Shown: one piece after another, positions 1 to 13,500 of the stretch
How positions within the stretch are numbered: the stretch's first letter is position 1
Layout: each line of letters opens with the position of its first letter
Assembly (NCBI GenBank): GCA_018881555.1
Contig: JACAXG010000007.1
Location: 4,106,643 to 4,170,642 of the forward strand
Length of the DNA stretch: 64,000 bases
DNA from: Amblyornis subalaris
Taxonomy: Eukaryota; Chordata; Aves; Passeriformes; Ptilonorhynchidae
Direction: 5' to 3'
Notes under the pieces: model-generated
What the model was told of the DNA's origin: nothing
Database searches by the model: none
What the model saw: only the letters and a program-made list of their open reading frames with translations
Program-made: the position numbers and the translations under genes

Positions 1-2077
1 GATGCGAGGAAGAGGTCTAAACCAAATCAGAGGGAGAACCGTAATTAGTAAAAAATATCAGAAAAGGAGCTCTGATGTGGTTATATTGTGAGAAATAATG
101 GACCTGCTTGCAGAGAGAATATTCCACTTGATATTAATACTTTTTAAGTTTACCAGTGGGAAAGATATGTAAGGCACATGCACGAGCTTTACTCTGCATT
201 TTTCAACACGTCACTTAAAGCGCGGATTGGTTCATACCTACTCAGATTTTACTCATTGCTCCAGGATGCAACTACATTTCCCTTAATATGCTTGGGTAAT
301 AAAACAGTTGGTGGTAATTATCTTAATGATTTCAGCATGAAGATTAGTAACCCTTGTAATTTTTATCCTTGCTAGTATAAACCAATTTACAAGGGCTCAA
401 AGTACCTGTTAAACTGCCAAAGCGGTGTACACAATTTCAGTTCTCAAATTAACCTCTGAGTTTAGAGCTTTTTTATACAAAAGTGATGCCTCTCTACTTT
501 TTGAATATTGGTAGTTGAAATACTAGTTGGGAAAGGACCTTGGATTCCTTTTCCAGAAGGAATGAGGAAATGCTATGCTTCAAAATGAAATTCAGGTACA
601 AATGATCCAGGAAAAAAACACCCAAATTTTCATAGTTTTCATACTTTGGAATTATCATCATTACTGTAGCAATACATTACGTGTATTTTATATAGACCAT
701 AGAAACCCCACACAAATACTATATATATATATATGAAAGATATATATAATCAAAGTCAGTGAGGACCCTCAATTTAACACAGTTCAGGCACTTAACTAGA
801 TGCATGTTGCAGCCCCTGTTTATTCTGTAAGTCAGTTAAATGAATTCTGCTGCAGCGTGAGGTTAGGCAACCCTGTAACCTAAACACACAAACACATTCT
901 GCAGTTACAACAAGTCACTTGTAGTCCAAATCTGTTTGTAAAATATTCCATTAAGGGATCAGTGAAATACAAAACACCCATATTTGTACAGATGAAGATT
1001 GCAAAGCAGTCCAACACTGTTTTTAAAAGACTGGTAGATACATACTTGTCCAGTAGTTCAATTTTCTCTTGAACCTGTGTACTTTTTAATTACATAACAA
1101 ATAATTAGTCACTGTCTCTTATCTAGACATTCCTTTAATTAAGTATCAAAACACTGTTCCAATCTATGATTTTCCAGCAAGAATCAGGGAGTAGACTAAC
1201 AAGAATTCTCTAATTGGAAATAAAAAATAGAGTGAACACTTAGATTTTCACCCACAATCAGATGCAAGACTGATAGGGGCTTAGATGAGAAGTTTACTTA
1301 GCTTTTACTTTGCTTGCATTTGCATCCAAGAGACACACTTGATTTGTCAGAAACAAGGACATTATTCTCGTTTTGCAAAAATTAATTTTCCTTGCAATAT
1401 CTTAGAGATGAGATTATCAATCAACAAATATAGTTTTTATTATTCCAATTGTTTTTGTTGTTTTCAGTCGTATCGATATTCACTATTAAAGCTCTTAGAG
1501 TAACCACACAAATTTGTCTACAAAATAATTTTCAGCAACTTCACCTTTTTTCTTTTTTATTTTTGGCTTTACTTAATTTTTATCATTTTCCATTTGTCTA
1601 TGATGTACCTTTTGTTCACTATTTGTGACACAAAAACAAAATGGGGGAAACTCTCCTCTTATTTCTTTCTACATTCTGCATTTCCATGTGCAGTTTTTGA
1701 CAACTGTCTGCTTAGATTAGACTTTGCCTTCCTCTCCCATTCATCCCTGTCATAGTAAAAATATTGACAGAAACAATTTCTTCTGGGAAAATAGAAAGTT
1801 AATAGATAAATGAAAGCTTGACTTATTTTTTCATTAAAGTCCTGGTGGACTCTCACAACCCATGTTTATTTATGCGTTCACATGAATTTATAAAAAATTA
1901 AAAGGTAAAGCTCCAACCCCAAAAACTGGATTTCACAAAAGGATTCAGACAATACCTAATATTTGCAAATTACTGTAGGGCTTTTGGAAATGGCAAGTAG
2001 CATGTCACATGAAAATCTCTGGGTGCAATACATACAGCGTAAGAGGAGGTTCTTTAGCAACAATTAAAGGGGAGAAA
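1..2077. other. AT-rich non-coding DNA
   Basis: No open frame here exceeds 72 codons and none resembles a known protein. The only structured sequence is a short (AT)7 run near 721-734. I see no repeat family and no exon with convincing splice sites. Confidence 0.6.
721..734. repeat. (AT)7 microsatellite
   Basis: Seven uninterrupted AT units, followed after a short gap by a second TATATATA stretch. It is a simple dinucleotide repeat with no evident link to a larger element. Confidence 0.8.
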
Positions 2078-2640
2078 TGACAGCAGGTTTATGTAAATGA
2101 GAACAAATTCATAAGGTAATCAGCCTTACATAACTTCAGTATTTCTAAAACAGTGTGATCTCTTTACCTGTTGGGGTTGCAGATGAGCAGCCCAGAGGCT
2201 ATCCCCGACCTGAGGTTTAGTGAGCATCGCAGACATGAAAAACTGCAGGAGCGATGTGAGAAATTGCGGCAACAGAAGAGACGACAGAGGAAGAGCGAAA
2301 ACCCCTACAGTGACAGCACCATGAGGGGTGAAGGATGTTGCATATGGGTAAGGGGAGATAGGGCAGAAACACTAAACCACAGGCATTCAGTGGAGAACAT
2401 GGGGAGTTTCGAAGGAGTGAAGTTTCACGAAGCCAGTAGCACCACGTTACCTGATTATTATTAATCACTATTATTTGTAGTATTAATATATTTTACATTG
2501 TTTCAATTCAATTGGTCTTCTCTCGACCCGCAAATTTTACTTTTTTTCTGGGTCTCCTTCCATCCCACCAGGGCCAGTGGGGCAGTGAGTGAGTGGCTGC
2601 ATGCTACTCAATTGCCAGCTGGGGTTGAACCATGACACTG
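2078..2640 (+). mobile_element. Endogenous retrovirus LTR (probable solo or 3' end)
   Basis: The segment from about 2440 to 2637 resembles the 3' half of an LTR that I recall as common in songbird genomes. In order it has an AT-rich stretch rich in 'attatt' words, a 'ctcgacccgcaaattttac' block, a 'ctccttccatcccac' block, a 'gtgagtgagtggctgc' block, and a 'gccagctggggttgaacc' block ending in catgaca. Just upstream, an AAAGGGGAGAAA purine tract at about 2066-2077 could be a polypurine tract followed by TG, the usual first bases of an LTR. That would give an element of about 560 bp ending in CA. The 3' part is fairly secure. The 5' limit is inferred and could lie much closer to 2440. No primer-binding site is recognisable after the end, and no gag, pol or env reading frame is seen next to it, so this is most likely a solo or decayed copy. 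No flanking direct repeat was established. Confidence 0.5.
2171..2464 (+). other. 97-codon open frame, uncertain (LTR-internal or exon-like)
   Basis: The frame opens right after a pyrimidine-poor but AG-ending context (ggggttgcag). Its first 50 codons encode a strongly charged Glu/Lys/Arg/Gln-rich stretch (around EKLQERCEKLRQQKRRQRK), which would form an amphipathic helix or coiled coil. Splice-donor-like GT sites follow at about 2327 and 2347 (the latter in a GGGTAAGG context). I do not recognise the protein. Codons after about 50 look unconstrained, and the last third runs into the LTR 3' part. The simpler reading is an open frame by chance inside an old LTR. The alternative is a small exon that lies next to, or was captured by, the LTR. 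The frame carries no N or stop in 97 codons, which is long for this region but not decisive. Confidence 0.25.
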
Positions 2641-5600
2641 TCATTGTCACCAGCCAAGGCCAGGTGAAGCCCCAGCCCGATGATCCTCACAGAGCACAGC
2701 AGCCATGTCAGGGACAACTGGGGTGGGTGCACCTTCCCTGGCCCTGGGGTCCCCTGCCAACGCCTTTCCCGGGACACGCAGCATCAGCAACTGCCCACTG
2801 TCAACCCTTTCCCTTCACCCTCAGCATTCGAGGAAGGACAGCTCCAAGAAGAAACACTTAGCTGGAGAGACNTTGCTTTGTAAAAGCCTTCCCTTGCACA
2901 ACCAGTTAGAGATTCTCAGGGATCTGATCTGCCCCTGTTTTGCTCAGTGGCCTTGGCAGCTGCATGCCAACGATGCAACTTTCCACGTTCGAATGATTTT
3001 GGCTGGAAAGACCCTCAGCGTTTTTGTAGCAGTTACATTCTTAGTTTACATTCTCTACTCAGGGTTCACATATCTTCCCACAGATGCCACACAGCTCTGG
3101 CAGCTTGCACGCTGCTGACTCTTACCTTGGCTGTGACCCCAGGTGTCTCTCCTGGGGGGTATTCCCTGGATACCATCTCACACCTTGCAAGCGTGCCCGA
3201 CACTCTTTGTCCTCAACTGTGCAAACCTGCATTTGGCCATTTCAAAAAATAAGCATTTTTTTTTCCAAAAGAAACACCTTAGAATGCAAATTAGACCAGT
3301 CTCTATATGTATGAGCTATCTTCATAATTATTTACTGGTCAATCAGCCTTAGTGTCATTTGCACATTTTTTCAGTAATATGTCCATATATTTTCTTCCCG
3401 ATTTTTTGCTATGCATCCAATAGCACTGGAACAAGACAGTAAGAATTCTCATTAGAAATATCTACAGAAGATGATGATATAATATTAGATAAAGAACTTT
3501 TTGCCACCTACTACTTTAGCAGCATCATCGAGCACTTTAGTCTTTTAAGGTTATTTCCATTCACCCTATCTCCAGCTTCTAAGAGATGATGAATTTAAGA
3601 GAAAAAACCATCAGATATAAAATCTATCTAATAATTAAGATATCTAAATGGCTAATAGAAACCTAAGAGACTTTGCAAATTATCTGATGCTAAGTGGAGG
3701 ACCTTAGTGAAAAAAAAAATATTAAATTGATGAGCAACAATCAGATGAGGATGATGCTATCTTTTAAGGAGCATAAGCTTCATACAGGTTTCAGAAAATC
3801 TGAGATAGAATTAAACTGTCTTCTCTTGTAGTCCTTGTTTCTGAGAAAGAGGAAAAAAGGTTGCAGATAAATAAAGAAGGATTAAGAAAGACAGACAATT
3901 GTGCTGTAGCCATTTTAAAAGATTTGATAAGAGAGCGGGATCGACTCTCAATTTCCTGTGTCCTTCTTCTTTTAAGAAAATACCACTGAATACTAAGCCT
4001 AAAGCACTGAGATGGCCTAATTTGTAATTACTGGTTATTGGTGGCATAAAATAGATACTTCAGTTTTACAGGACATGCCAGGGTAAAAGTGTAACCAAAT
4101 ATGGGTGATACTAAGTGACTCATTAAAATCCTAATTTCTGGAGGCTTATGTAGTGCCGTTGAATATCACTTTTAAGTGCATGCCAGTTCCTTTATTAACC
4201 TTTCAATCATGCTGCACCAATAAGTTTACAATATGAATAGATGTCAGGGCCAAACCGTATTATTTGATCATATCCTCAAATATTTACATATAGGAAAACT
4301 GTTCTACTATTATTCTAGGGAAATAAAACCTATGTGTAGTGTTTACAGAAACAACAAAGTTATAAAACTTTCCCATGCAACATAAGTAATGCACCTTCAG
4401 GAAGGTGTTTAATAACTCTTGAGGTCTCTTCCAAAGATTAACTCACAAGTTCTGAAACAGCAGTGTCCAAGAGCATACATAAAAATATATAATTAACTGC
4501 TTAATCACTATTTTGAGTGCAAACCTAAAGACAACTTTTATTGTGGAAATCCTCTCACCTTTCCATTGAATTTTCCCTCTTCAGAGCAGATGGGGGAAGG
4601 GAGGAGGAAATATTACTGCTGATTTAATTAAGCTACTAAAATTACTGGTCCAGTCCACTGGGAAATGACAAGTTTGAGATTGCAAATTGGATGTAATCAT
4701 CTCACCTCATTATTATTTTTGGCATAAAAATAAATTAATTTTGTATATTTTCTGTTCTCATTACTGTACTTGTCATAAGAGGGAACTATCAAACTTTTAA
4801 TAATACCTGATGTACTTTGGTAATTATGGTATTATGCTCCACAACTTTGACATTTTCAACCCCGTGCTTGATTTGCTGGCTATTCCACTCTTCCCTGTCA
4901 GGTTAATAAAGGCTGTAAATATGGAATCAGCAAGGCAATTTTCTACAAAACGCAATTGCCCCACTTTATCCCTTTCCAATTTTCAACCGCGGTTGGAAGG
5001 GGAGGGACCAAAGAGAAAATTAAGCCGAACTGCACTGATATTAGTGCATTTTAAGGTACTGGAATTATTGTTGTGCACTGAAGTAAATTATAGAATAAAT
5101 GTGAAAGAATATCTCTGGATATCACCTTTACATTCAAGTCCAAATATTAAGCTCTTTTTCTGGGAGTAAGCAGGTTTTGCTAATGAAACTGAACCACAAT
5201 TGCATAAGTTACAACAAAAAAATGTTTTTGTGTTTAATGTAGAAACATTGTTATAGATGATTAGAGAAACAAACTCTTGGTTAGCAACATTTCCATCAAA
5301 AGCAAAACAGAAAAGCAGAAGCTTCAAACCAGAAAGTNATTACATTATTCATCCTCTTCTTTGTGGACCTGTGGCAGAGAAAAGGACACGAGACAGGCTG
5401 GTTTAGCTGTCAGCAGTGTTCCAGTAACATACTGCTATATACCATTTATTTTCAGCTAAGGCAATCATTAAACCTTCTTCAAATCAGAAGACCCCTTAGC
5501 TTGTGAATGAAGGNAAGAACAACACACACAGAACTGAGAAAAGACCAAAATCATGGTAAATAGCAGAAAATATTCAAAAAGTTATCCACCTTTTCCTCAA

Positions 5601-8126
5601 ATACCAGCAAAATCTGCCACTTAAAGTCATGCAATGCTATATTTTGAATGGCAATGTTCTCCAAAAATACCTTTCATCACCNTTTTAAAAATGTGTTTCT
5701 TCTGGATGAAGGCATAGCTAAACTGACACATGTTTTCGTAATCCTATGCTCTATTTTTGTAATTCATGGGTAAGTCCAACAATCAGAATTACTTACAGAT
5801 CCTGATGGGGACTATGTGACTGCCCTCCTTCTTCCAGGACTTTGGGCTGAGTAGAAAACGAAGCTTATGCTGAAAAACTTCCACTGCCATCCAGTCACGT
5901 TCTTACACCAGCTGAAAGCCCTAACTCAAGTTTTCAAAGCAGTTAAGGGATCAAGCTCCAGCTGCATCAGAGAACGTATTTTGATCTATAAATCACAGAA
6001 ACAGAGATATTTTTTCAGGGAACACAGAGAATGAAGATCACAAAAGCCAGAACAAAGCATGCAAGATCCAGGGAGAACACATTTTCCCTCTAAAGAGGCA
6101 CAGCTCTGAAGGGATCCTCTGTCTTTCAGAGGACACCAGATAGAGCGGGTTTGATTGCCTTTCAGAGGCAGCACATGGCTCCATTTTAAGTGACAGAACA
6201 CACTTTTGATCTCCAGCTCACTGGTCCTCCCAGAAGCCCTCCCCAACTGCACTCACAAGCGAAAAATTAAAATGCCTAGTCCTCATAAAGTTTTCTAATC
6301 AAAAAGGCAAAAACATCAGAGTCCCTGTAAATTTTATGAATTATTACAGTGGTATTAGGGTATATGAAGNCAGGTGTTACCTGATTTCTCAACCATCATC
6401 TTCTTGATCAACACTAATGAGAAGTTTCTTCCTAAGCCTCATGGCAAAATGAGCAATCTTGGAGATCAAAAATAAGCAGTTATTTGGTAAAAGTAACACT
6501 AGTGTGCAGAAGAATTGGACAACACACATTTACTGTGGAAAGACACAGATGCTGAGGTGCTGTTTCTACCATATACTTGGCACTTGACCAAAAGTATTAT
6601 TTCAGAATTTGACATCACATTGCAAGCAACTTTCCTAAGTGGCCCATGTGAAGTTGTGCAAGCACCAGTGCACATCTTGACATAGAGCTGCGATTTCAAA
6701 TCGTGTGAAAGTTTGACACTCCTATCTTCTTTCTTCTTTAAGGATAAATCTCTGCCATATCCCAAAATTAATGTAGATGTCCCTTCAGTCTAGAACTTTG
6801 TAGCACATATTCCCTAAATATAAAATTTACAGCTTTGAGCAAACGCTTGTAGTGAAAGAGCAAATTCTCGTGGAGAAGATAAGGGTTACAGAAACAGCAT
6901 CAGATAAAAAATGTGATTACTTGCAACCACTGAAACAATTTCTATGGAAAGGACTCCAAGCGGCTAGAAAATCTGGTAGCAGAAATAAAACATGGCAAAT
7001 TATTTTTAGTAGATATATTAATCATTTGGAGTTTTTAAATCAAATGAAACAATTCAGTGGAGAAAAAAAACCCCAACAAACTAGTTTCACTTAAATTTAG
7101 AGCAATATTGTCACTGACCTTAATAAAATCAGTGGGTGTCTAACATGATTCTGCTGTGTTTGGCTTATTATTTTGTCTAGACAAAAGGCGAGATCATATC
7201 TGTAAGTCACATTACAGTTTTGTATCTGTTGGGAAACAATAGTACTGAGCAAAAAAAGATTAAAGATAAATTGCAGCACAGATTTGGTTTCTTCTGAGGA
7301 CACATGACCTATGCAGGAAAGATACACATCTATCACCTTGTACAAAAGGCTTCCTTTGACTCTGTTAGCAGAAATAATTCTTGAGGGTTATACTTTAGTT
7401 GGCTTTTCCCTTTATATAGATACTTTACAAAGTTTCATTTTAAGAAGTTGAGAAATCCCAAATTTTCAGGCCGCATTGTGCTGCTTTTTAAGCCTTCTAA
7501 ACAATGAGAAATTCATTAGCAGCTCACNTTTTCTCTGGATCTCAAAAGCTCTGAGGCAGGTATTAAATACTCCCACTTTAAAGCATTCAAAACAAATTCA
7601 CAATCTGTTCCATATTTACTAATTCACTAAAGCTTGATGGTCACTGGAAAGCAGATGTTAGGGCTTTCCTGTCAACATCTGTGTTTGCTGTGAACAAGTA
7701 GAGCTCTTCTTACACAAAAATCATTATGAAGGAGCAATAAAAACCTTCAAAGAACTTAATAAAAATTAACCTATACTAAGTAATGTATTTTTGCAGAGAT
7801 GAATGCTAGCTCTTTCCAAGAGATCTAAGGAAGCTTCAGGCTATATTTCCAGACAGTATATAACAGAAAAAAAACCCAGTTGCATAAATATGTGTAGATT
7901 ATTAGTGGTTGCCAAATAGATTCATTTGATATTTTTATGATCCAAGTGTTTTCCATTTAGCCAGCAGACACTGGTAATTTTGTTCTGCAGAGAAAGCCAT
8001 AACAGACCAAATAAACTATTTTATACAATAAAGCTGTTCTGCCCTTGAGGTACAGAGCTTTTCCATACTGTTTCCATTTGAAAGTTTATTCAGATTATGA
8101 ACCCCCTGCTGACACCAATACCTCTA
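2641..8126. other. Non-coding DNA, no recognisable gene
   Basis: The first 250 bases are GC-richer than the surroundings and hold several overlapping open frames up to 137 codons. These frames differ in all three phases and show no family resemblance, so they look like a by-product of low stop density. The rest is AT-rich with many short poly-A and poly-T runs. I see no CR1 copy and no splice-bounded exon. Confidence 0.5.
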
Positions 8127-8150
8127 CTCTCTCTCTCTCTCTCTCTCTCT
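8127..8150. repeat. (CT)12 microsatellite
   Basis: Twelve uninterrupted CT dinucleotides. The complementary strand is a GA repeat. It is likely length-polymorphic. Confidence 0.95.
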
Positions 8151-9865
8151 TCCCAACTCTTAAGTCAAATTGTTGGGCCAGCACTTTTACTTTGATTATG
8201 CAAAGTCCCCGTGGAAAGATGCAGTACATTCTAACACATCTTTATTTTACAGTTTGCTGTGAGCTTAAATATTTGAATGCCTAATTTACAGGCATGCTTG
8301 GGGTACTGTTGATGCAAAGAAACCAGCTATTCATACACAACCCAGATCAAAGTGGTACTTCTCAGTAACATGCTCTACAGCATCAGTTAAGTAATCGAGA
8401 CAAAGTCTACCCTAAAACATCTGCAAGTAATTTCAATTAAATTTTAAAATCCATGGCTGACTTTAGCCCGCCTGTTGTCTGGGTTTGGTTACCAAATGAN
8501 CCTGTGCCCTACCCTCTGTGCTGAGTACCTGAACAATGGTGTTGATGCAAGCACAGACCTGGGCAGATGTGGAGAAGTCCCAGACACAGTTTCTACTGAC
8601 CAGNAGCTACATAAGGCACCAAATTCAGAGGTCTGTGCCCTGCCTCTCANCTGTGCTCGGTAGCATGGGTTTACCATGCCCTTGGCTGTGCTCGCATAAC
8701 ACAAATCAGGTTTTAGCAAAGGCAAATCTGCTTGCACCTGCTTGAGATACACTGCACAAAGCCTATCCCTTTACTGACACCTCCATAACAGAAAATAAAT
8801 GTGGAGAATAGAGACTGGTGCCTTAATGCAGATGTGATTCACCAGCTGAAATGCCTTTCTGGACTTGGGGGGGTCAACATGGTTGTAAAGAGGCATCAGA
8901 TCAATCGTGATGGAGCTCAGCAGGAGCTGCCTCAGCGCGAACAGAGCCACAAGCCTGCGGAAACCGACATCTGATTTCTATTTATATTATCTGGGCTTTA
9001 GAATGTTATGCTGCACAGTTCTTGTTCCTGTGTGTGAGAAACAACCACCTCTGTGGGCAGCCCTCAACCACAGCAGAGAGGGGATGCAGCTATCAAATAA
9101 CACACTTGTCATTTTTTTCCTTAAGAGGGGAATAGTTTACCTGGGTCCCAGTTCAGTTCTCTTCATAGTATTGCTTTGGGCAGGAACAGTCAGTGGAGAT
9201 GAAATATTTTAACCCAATGCTGCTGCCAGACACTTTTTTGATGTTGAAAGACACCTTGAGTTATGGGTTTGATTAAATTAATATTTATATATTGTTAAAA
9301 GATGTGCTCAGCACTTTAGAATTGCTCAAAATGCCAGATTAAGAAATTGTCAGCAAACGCAAAAATTTTGGTGATGTTGCTGTTTAGCAAGCCAACAGTA
9401 ATCACAGTCATTACACCTTAGGAAAGTAAAGGAATTGCTTACTTCCTGTGTATCAGGACTGTAGGTCATTACAGTGCACAGTACAGTAAACCAAGAACTA
9501 GCAAGGGCTAGGGCAGAAATCACGACATATGCAGCAGAATTTATNAACAATTTTTGAAATGTCAAGATGATCTTTCACATGCTCTTACATGGACTAATAA
9601 AATGATTGAAATTTGCTGTGGCTTCACATGTTCTAATAACTGCAGTATGTCGGGTGGATTTTCACACTTGTCTTGAAACAGACCTTGGTTATATGACCTT
9701 CCCCAAAATAAGGAAGAATAAAGGCAAAGAGATAGATTCGTGTGAGAGACTGAAATGTTAAAGGTTCATGACTCAAGCAGCCATTTGCAAAAACAGCAGG
9801 GTGCCTTGCTGAGGCCAGGTTTGCACCACCAACCGAAGGGGAGGAGGAGAGGCTTTTGATGTGTG
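8151..9865. other. Non-coding DNA with a mid-GC patch
   Basis: The 8460-8760 part is less AT-rich and contains two loosely similar words (a 'ctgtgccctaccctctgtgctg' type phrase near 8502 and a relative near 8632). I could not turn this into a convincing repeat unit. No gene is supported. Confidence 0.4.
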
Positions 9866-10400
9866 GTGACCATGATAAGCTGACCTTTGTTTGGCAACAA
9901 GCTGGGCTTTGGACCAGATAAGGCTGATGAGAAACACACCCTGAGGAGGTGGGATACTGCTTTTTATCATGCCAACCTCCTCCCTTTATACCACTGGCTC
10001 AGAGGTAACATTCCCCTTTGGGGTAAGTATAGGGCCATTCACAGTAGGCATGAAGGTATTCAACCCTTCTGATGGGGCATAACTGGCTCAACTACACTGG
10101 TGTGAGAAACAGCAGTCATGTCTTAGAAGGGGTCATAAACCATCAAAGACCCCCGAAACACCCCCAGACTCATTTCTGGGGCCTTCCTCCAGAGGACAGC
10201 ACATGATTCACAGTGTTGCCAAAGACAGTGCAAAAAAGCTCCCCTGCCAGGGGAGGTACCTGGGTGTTCCCATCTGAACTTGAACATATATTAACCCATT
10301 GAACTTTGTGTTTTGTGGGCTTTTCCCACCCCTGACAGATAAAGACTGTGGCCATCACCTCAACCAATGAACATCCAAATCGCAATAATCAAGTCTTGTT
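9866..10400 (+). mobile_element. Possible second LTR-like repeat
   Basis: The block is GC-richer than its flanks and has an LTR-like order of signals. A TATA-like 'catatattaac' lies at about 10286. It is followed by 'ctttgtgttttgtgggc', a GATAAA possible polyadenylation variant in 'gacagataaagac', and a CAATAATCAAG downstream end. The upstream part holds 'ggcataactggctcaac' and 'cataaaccatcaaagaccccc', whose style I associate with songbird ERV LTRs. No terminal TG...CA pair, polypurine tract or target-site duplication was fixed, so the limits are approximate. It could instead be single-copy DNA with chance TATA and polyadenylation words. Confidence 0.35.
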
Positions 10401-10526
10401 GCTGGATCCTGTTATGATTTGATTATAAGAGATACTTCTGCCTGAATTAATGTGCAAACAAGACCATATGCTGAAGTCAGTATTATGGATTTTATTTAAT
10501 TTTTGTTTATTTTATTTATTTAAATG
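10401..10526. other. AT-rich spacer with T-rich run
   Basis: A T-rich stretch (ttttgtttattttatttattt) leads directly into the purine tract that follows. Nothing else is seen. Confidence 0.4.
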
Positions 10527-10598
10527 TGAGGTAGAGAGAGAGAAAGAAATAGGAAGGGAAGGGGAAAGGAGAGTGAGACAAAGAGAGAAGGAGAGATT
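10527..10598 (+). repeat. GA-rich polypurine tract
   Basis: About 70 bases made almost entirely of A and G (gagagagagaaag, aagggaaggggaaagg and similar words), interrupted by only a few pyrimidines. It borders a T-rich run on its 5' side. Such tracts are usually decayed (GA)n or (GGAA)n simple repeats and can adopt triplex structure. Confidence 0.7.
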
Positions 10599-13500
10599 AA
10601 CCGAATGATATCACCACCATGTGGATCCCTATGGCATCCCACTGGCCCTTCTTTACTCTGGTCAACTCCAGGGTCCTGGAGTTGTTTTCCTGGGGTATCA
10701 CCTTACACAATCCAAGTTTTGGGTACCCACAGGGCATAGATGCCATTCCCATAACTCGGGATGGTAAGTGTATGAACACTTGCTTCCTTTCCCACACTTT
10801 GCCACGGTGGGAATTTTTGTCCGGATGCTAACTAAGCCTCCATCTCTGTTGGGCCTGGAATTAGCTCCTTCCTGCTGTGCAGTCTGTGCTTATATCAAAT
10901 TCCTGTTGTGGTGCCTTATCTCATGGGAAGTTCCTTCTTTGACAGTGTTTTGAGACAGTTAACTGCATTCTTTAAGTCCTTACAGATGGTATCTTTCCGC
11001 TATCAACTCCAACCCCTTCTTTCTTTTCCTTACATATTTTCTTAAGCCATATCTTTATATTTTTATATTGCTTCATTTCTATAGGTAACAACCAAAATGG
11101 CTACATATCTCCTTTCCATTCCAATCAAACTGTTCTTAAATAAACCCTGCATATATGTATAAACACAGGCCAATCTGTGTTGTTTCACTCTATTCAGCCC
11201 CAAGGGATCTATCAACAAGAAGCTGAGTTACCCTCACTTCCACCAGTGGTGGAGGCAGAGTATACTGAAGCCAATACTGATTTAAGAAGTCTAGTTTCCA
11301 AATATTCTATTTCACTGCACTTTTAAAAACAGAATAAATCCAATCTGTCTTGACTAGCTATATTTAACCCATAANTTTAACTCTCTGTATCTCAAATTCT
11401 GATTGAAGTTGAAAAGTAGAAACGCAAGTTAACCTAAAGAGTATGAAACCATCTTGCAATCTCCCTTCCTCNTGAACTGTCATGGACTTCAGTGAAATTA
11501 TTATTGCTATTGATTACTAGAAATTGCTATTGCCATCTTCTGGTGCAATTGAAAATAGAAAGTTATTCTCATTAAAACNTGTTGAGATTGCTGATGCTAT
11601 CTAGTGCTGGGAATGGTACTGTTCCTTTTGGAACTGAACTTGGAATGCATAATAGGTGTGGTTTTCCTCTGAATAAAAAGCTGTGTTTCTCCACAAAATT
11701 TTTTGTAAACTTGGAGCGTGTAGAACTCAAGGTTTGTCTTGAAAAACGGGTAAGAAGGAAAGAGTGATGGCATATCAAGCTCGATAAATTTCTGAACCTT
11801 TNATAAAATTCTTTTTGGATTATTCAATGGTTTGGTGTGCTGTGTTTGGATAAATTTCTAGGAATAATAAGTTTCTATTACCAATTCAAAATTCCCATCA
11901 TCCTTTNCTAGTTTTTCAAGGATTTGAATTCTGTAACAAAACAAATGTACACTAGCTTTCACCTTCGATGGGTAATAGCCAGATGTCTGATGCCAACAGC
12001 AAGTGTTCATGGTTCTAGATTAAAAAGTAAGGGGNAAATCTTTGGGCACATTCAAAACACCCTTATTTGATTTTTACTCTGATTATGAAAATAAAAAATG
12101 GCCAGTCCACTAAAGAACAATCCCCCTAGTCATGAAGATAACAAAACCCACCAACTCAGGAGTTAAATCTTTCATATAAAAGGCTGCCAGAAGTGTAATA
12201 CCTATTCCAGGGTAAAGCATATTGACACATTTTTAAGTATTTTTTCAAAATATTGCAAGGCTTTGTGGCTGCAAAGAAAAAAAGGAAAGAGTTTCAGCCT
12301 TGGAATCGGTCAATGAATATCCAGNCAGCAAGGATCAAGTCACCAGGGAATTTTACATTATTTGATGGCTTTATATCTCTACGTATACCCTTCCACCTAA
12401 GTACAACTTCTATGCACCAATAGCTATGTAAAATGTTAATGGCCTGTGTTTTACAGTCAAGGTGCTTTCAGGTTTTGAAACCTGCACATCTGTAAGCTAA
12501 TTACGCAGAAGGGAATGAAATGTGCTTGCTTACCTGCTTAGGTTCAGCAGACTGATTTCAGAGTTTTTAGAGAATTAAATTCAGGACAGAAAATAAACAG
12601 GGAACTTGTTCAAGGACCCACTGGGATTTTTTTCACTAAGTGCATTATATATTCTCCTTCATTAATAAGTGGTGCTACTTAAAGTCAATTCTTAAATTAC
12701 TGGAAATGATTCAGCAATAAAAGAAGTTTTTATTGGCTCTAAGATTAAATACATAATACCCTCAAAAAAGTATGGAGGAATTAAAGAGGAAATGAAGAGG
12801 AAAAATCACATAGGTGATAAACTGTTCCCTGCTTTTTCTTTGCAGATCTAATACCAGACTAGAAGACAATCATAAAAATAAAAAAAAAAATAGAATCATT
12901 AATATGCTTACCTAACTACAGCACATAATAAGCTGATGTTAGAGATGCTGTATTCACCCAGAACAAAGATGCAATCTTGCTGAATTATAGGTAGAGATTG
13001 ATCCAAACCAGTTTCTCAGTAGGAGGAAATCATGAGATATGCAAGGAGGTATCTAACTCCAGCTTGTTTGACTGAGACTACTCAGCCCAGGTCCTTCAGT
13101 TCTTCTCAGGACATTCCCACGAGGTCTGAACAGGAACTGGCTTCCCCTTGTCCCCCTGCAAACCTAAAAAAGCAAACCAAAGGCTGAGCTGGTCTACAAA
13201 CCTTCCAGGTCCCCAAAGGGAGCCAGAAAAACAGAAATTCTATTTCTATTCTAACTTTTCTTTCTTTTTCCTCTAGCTGAGGAGATTATATTATGGAAAG
13301 ACAGTGGGTCAAGCTAGCACATTAGGCTGTGTTCCACAGAAAACCTGTCATGGATGATCCTGAGCCTATGGTTTTCCCTCTCTTCTCTCTATGTTTCCTT
13401 AGTGAACCCCTGAGAAGTGCCATCCTCCTTTCCTCCCTCAGCTTCTGCACCCCAAAATGCAGAGGTCAGCCTGAGGTGATGAAAAATGTGCTTCAGGGAA

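Noticed and set aside
2589..3314. Cluster of overlapping plus-strand open frames of 67 to 137 codons
   Set aside because: Open in all three phases at once in a GC-richer patch, with no consistent protein signal and no family match. Low stop density explains it.
8502..8665. Possible direct repeat of a 'ctgtgccct...ctgtgct' phrase
   Set aside because: The two copies need several gaps to align and the similarity does not extend. Probably chance in a mid-GC patch.
11120..11170. Phrase resembling an LTR 3' region with AATAAA
   Set aside because: Only about 20 bases look alike and no other LTR block is nearby in order.
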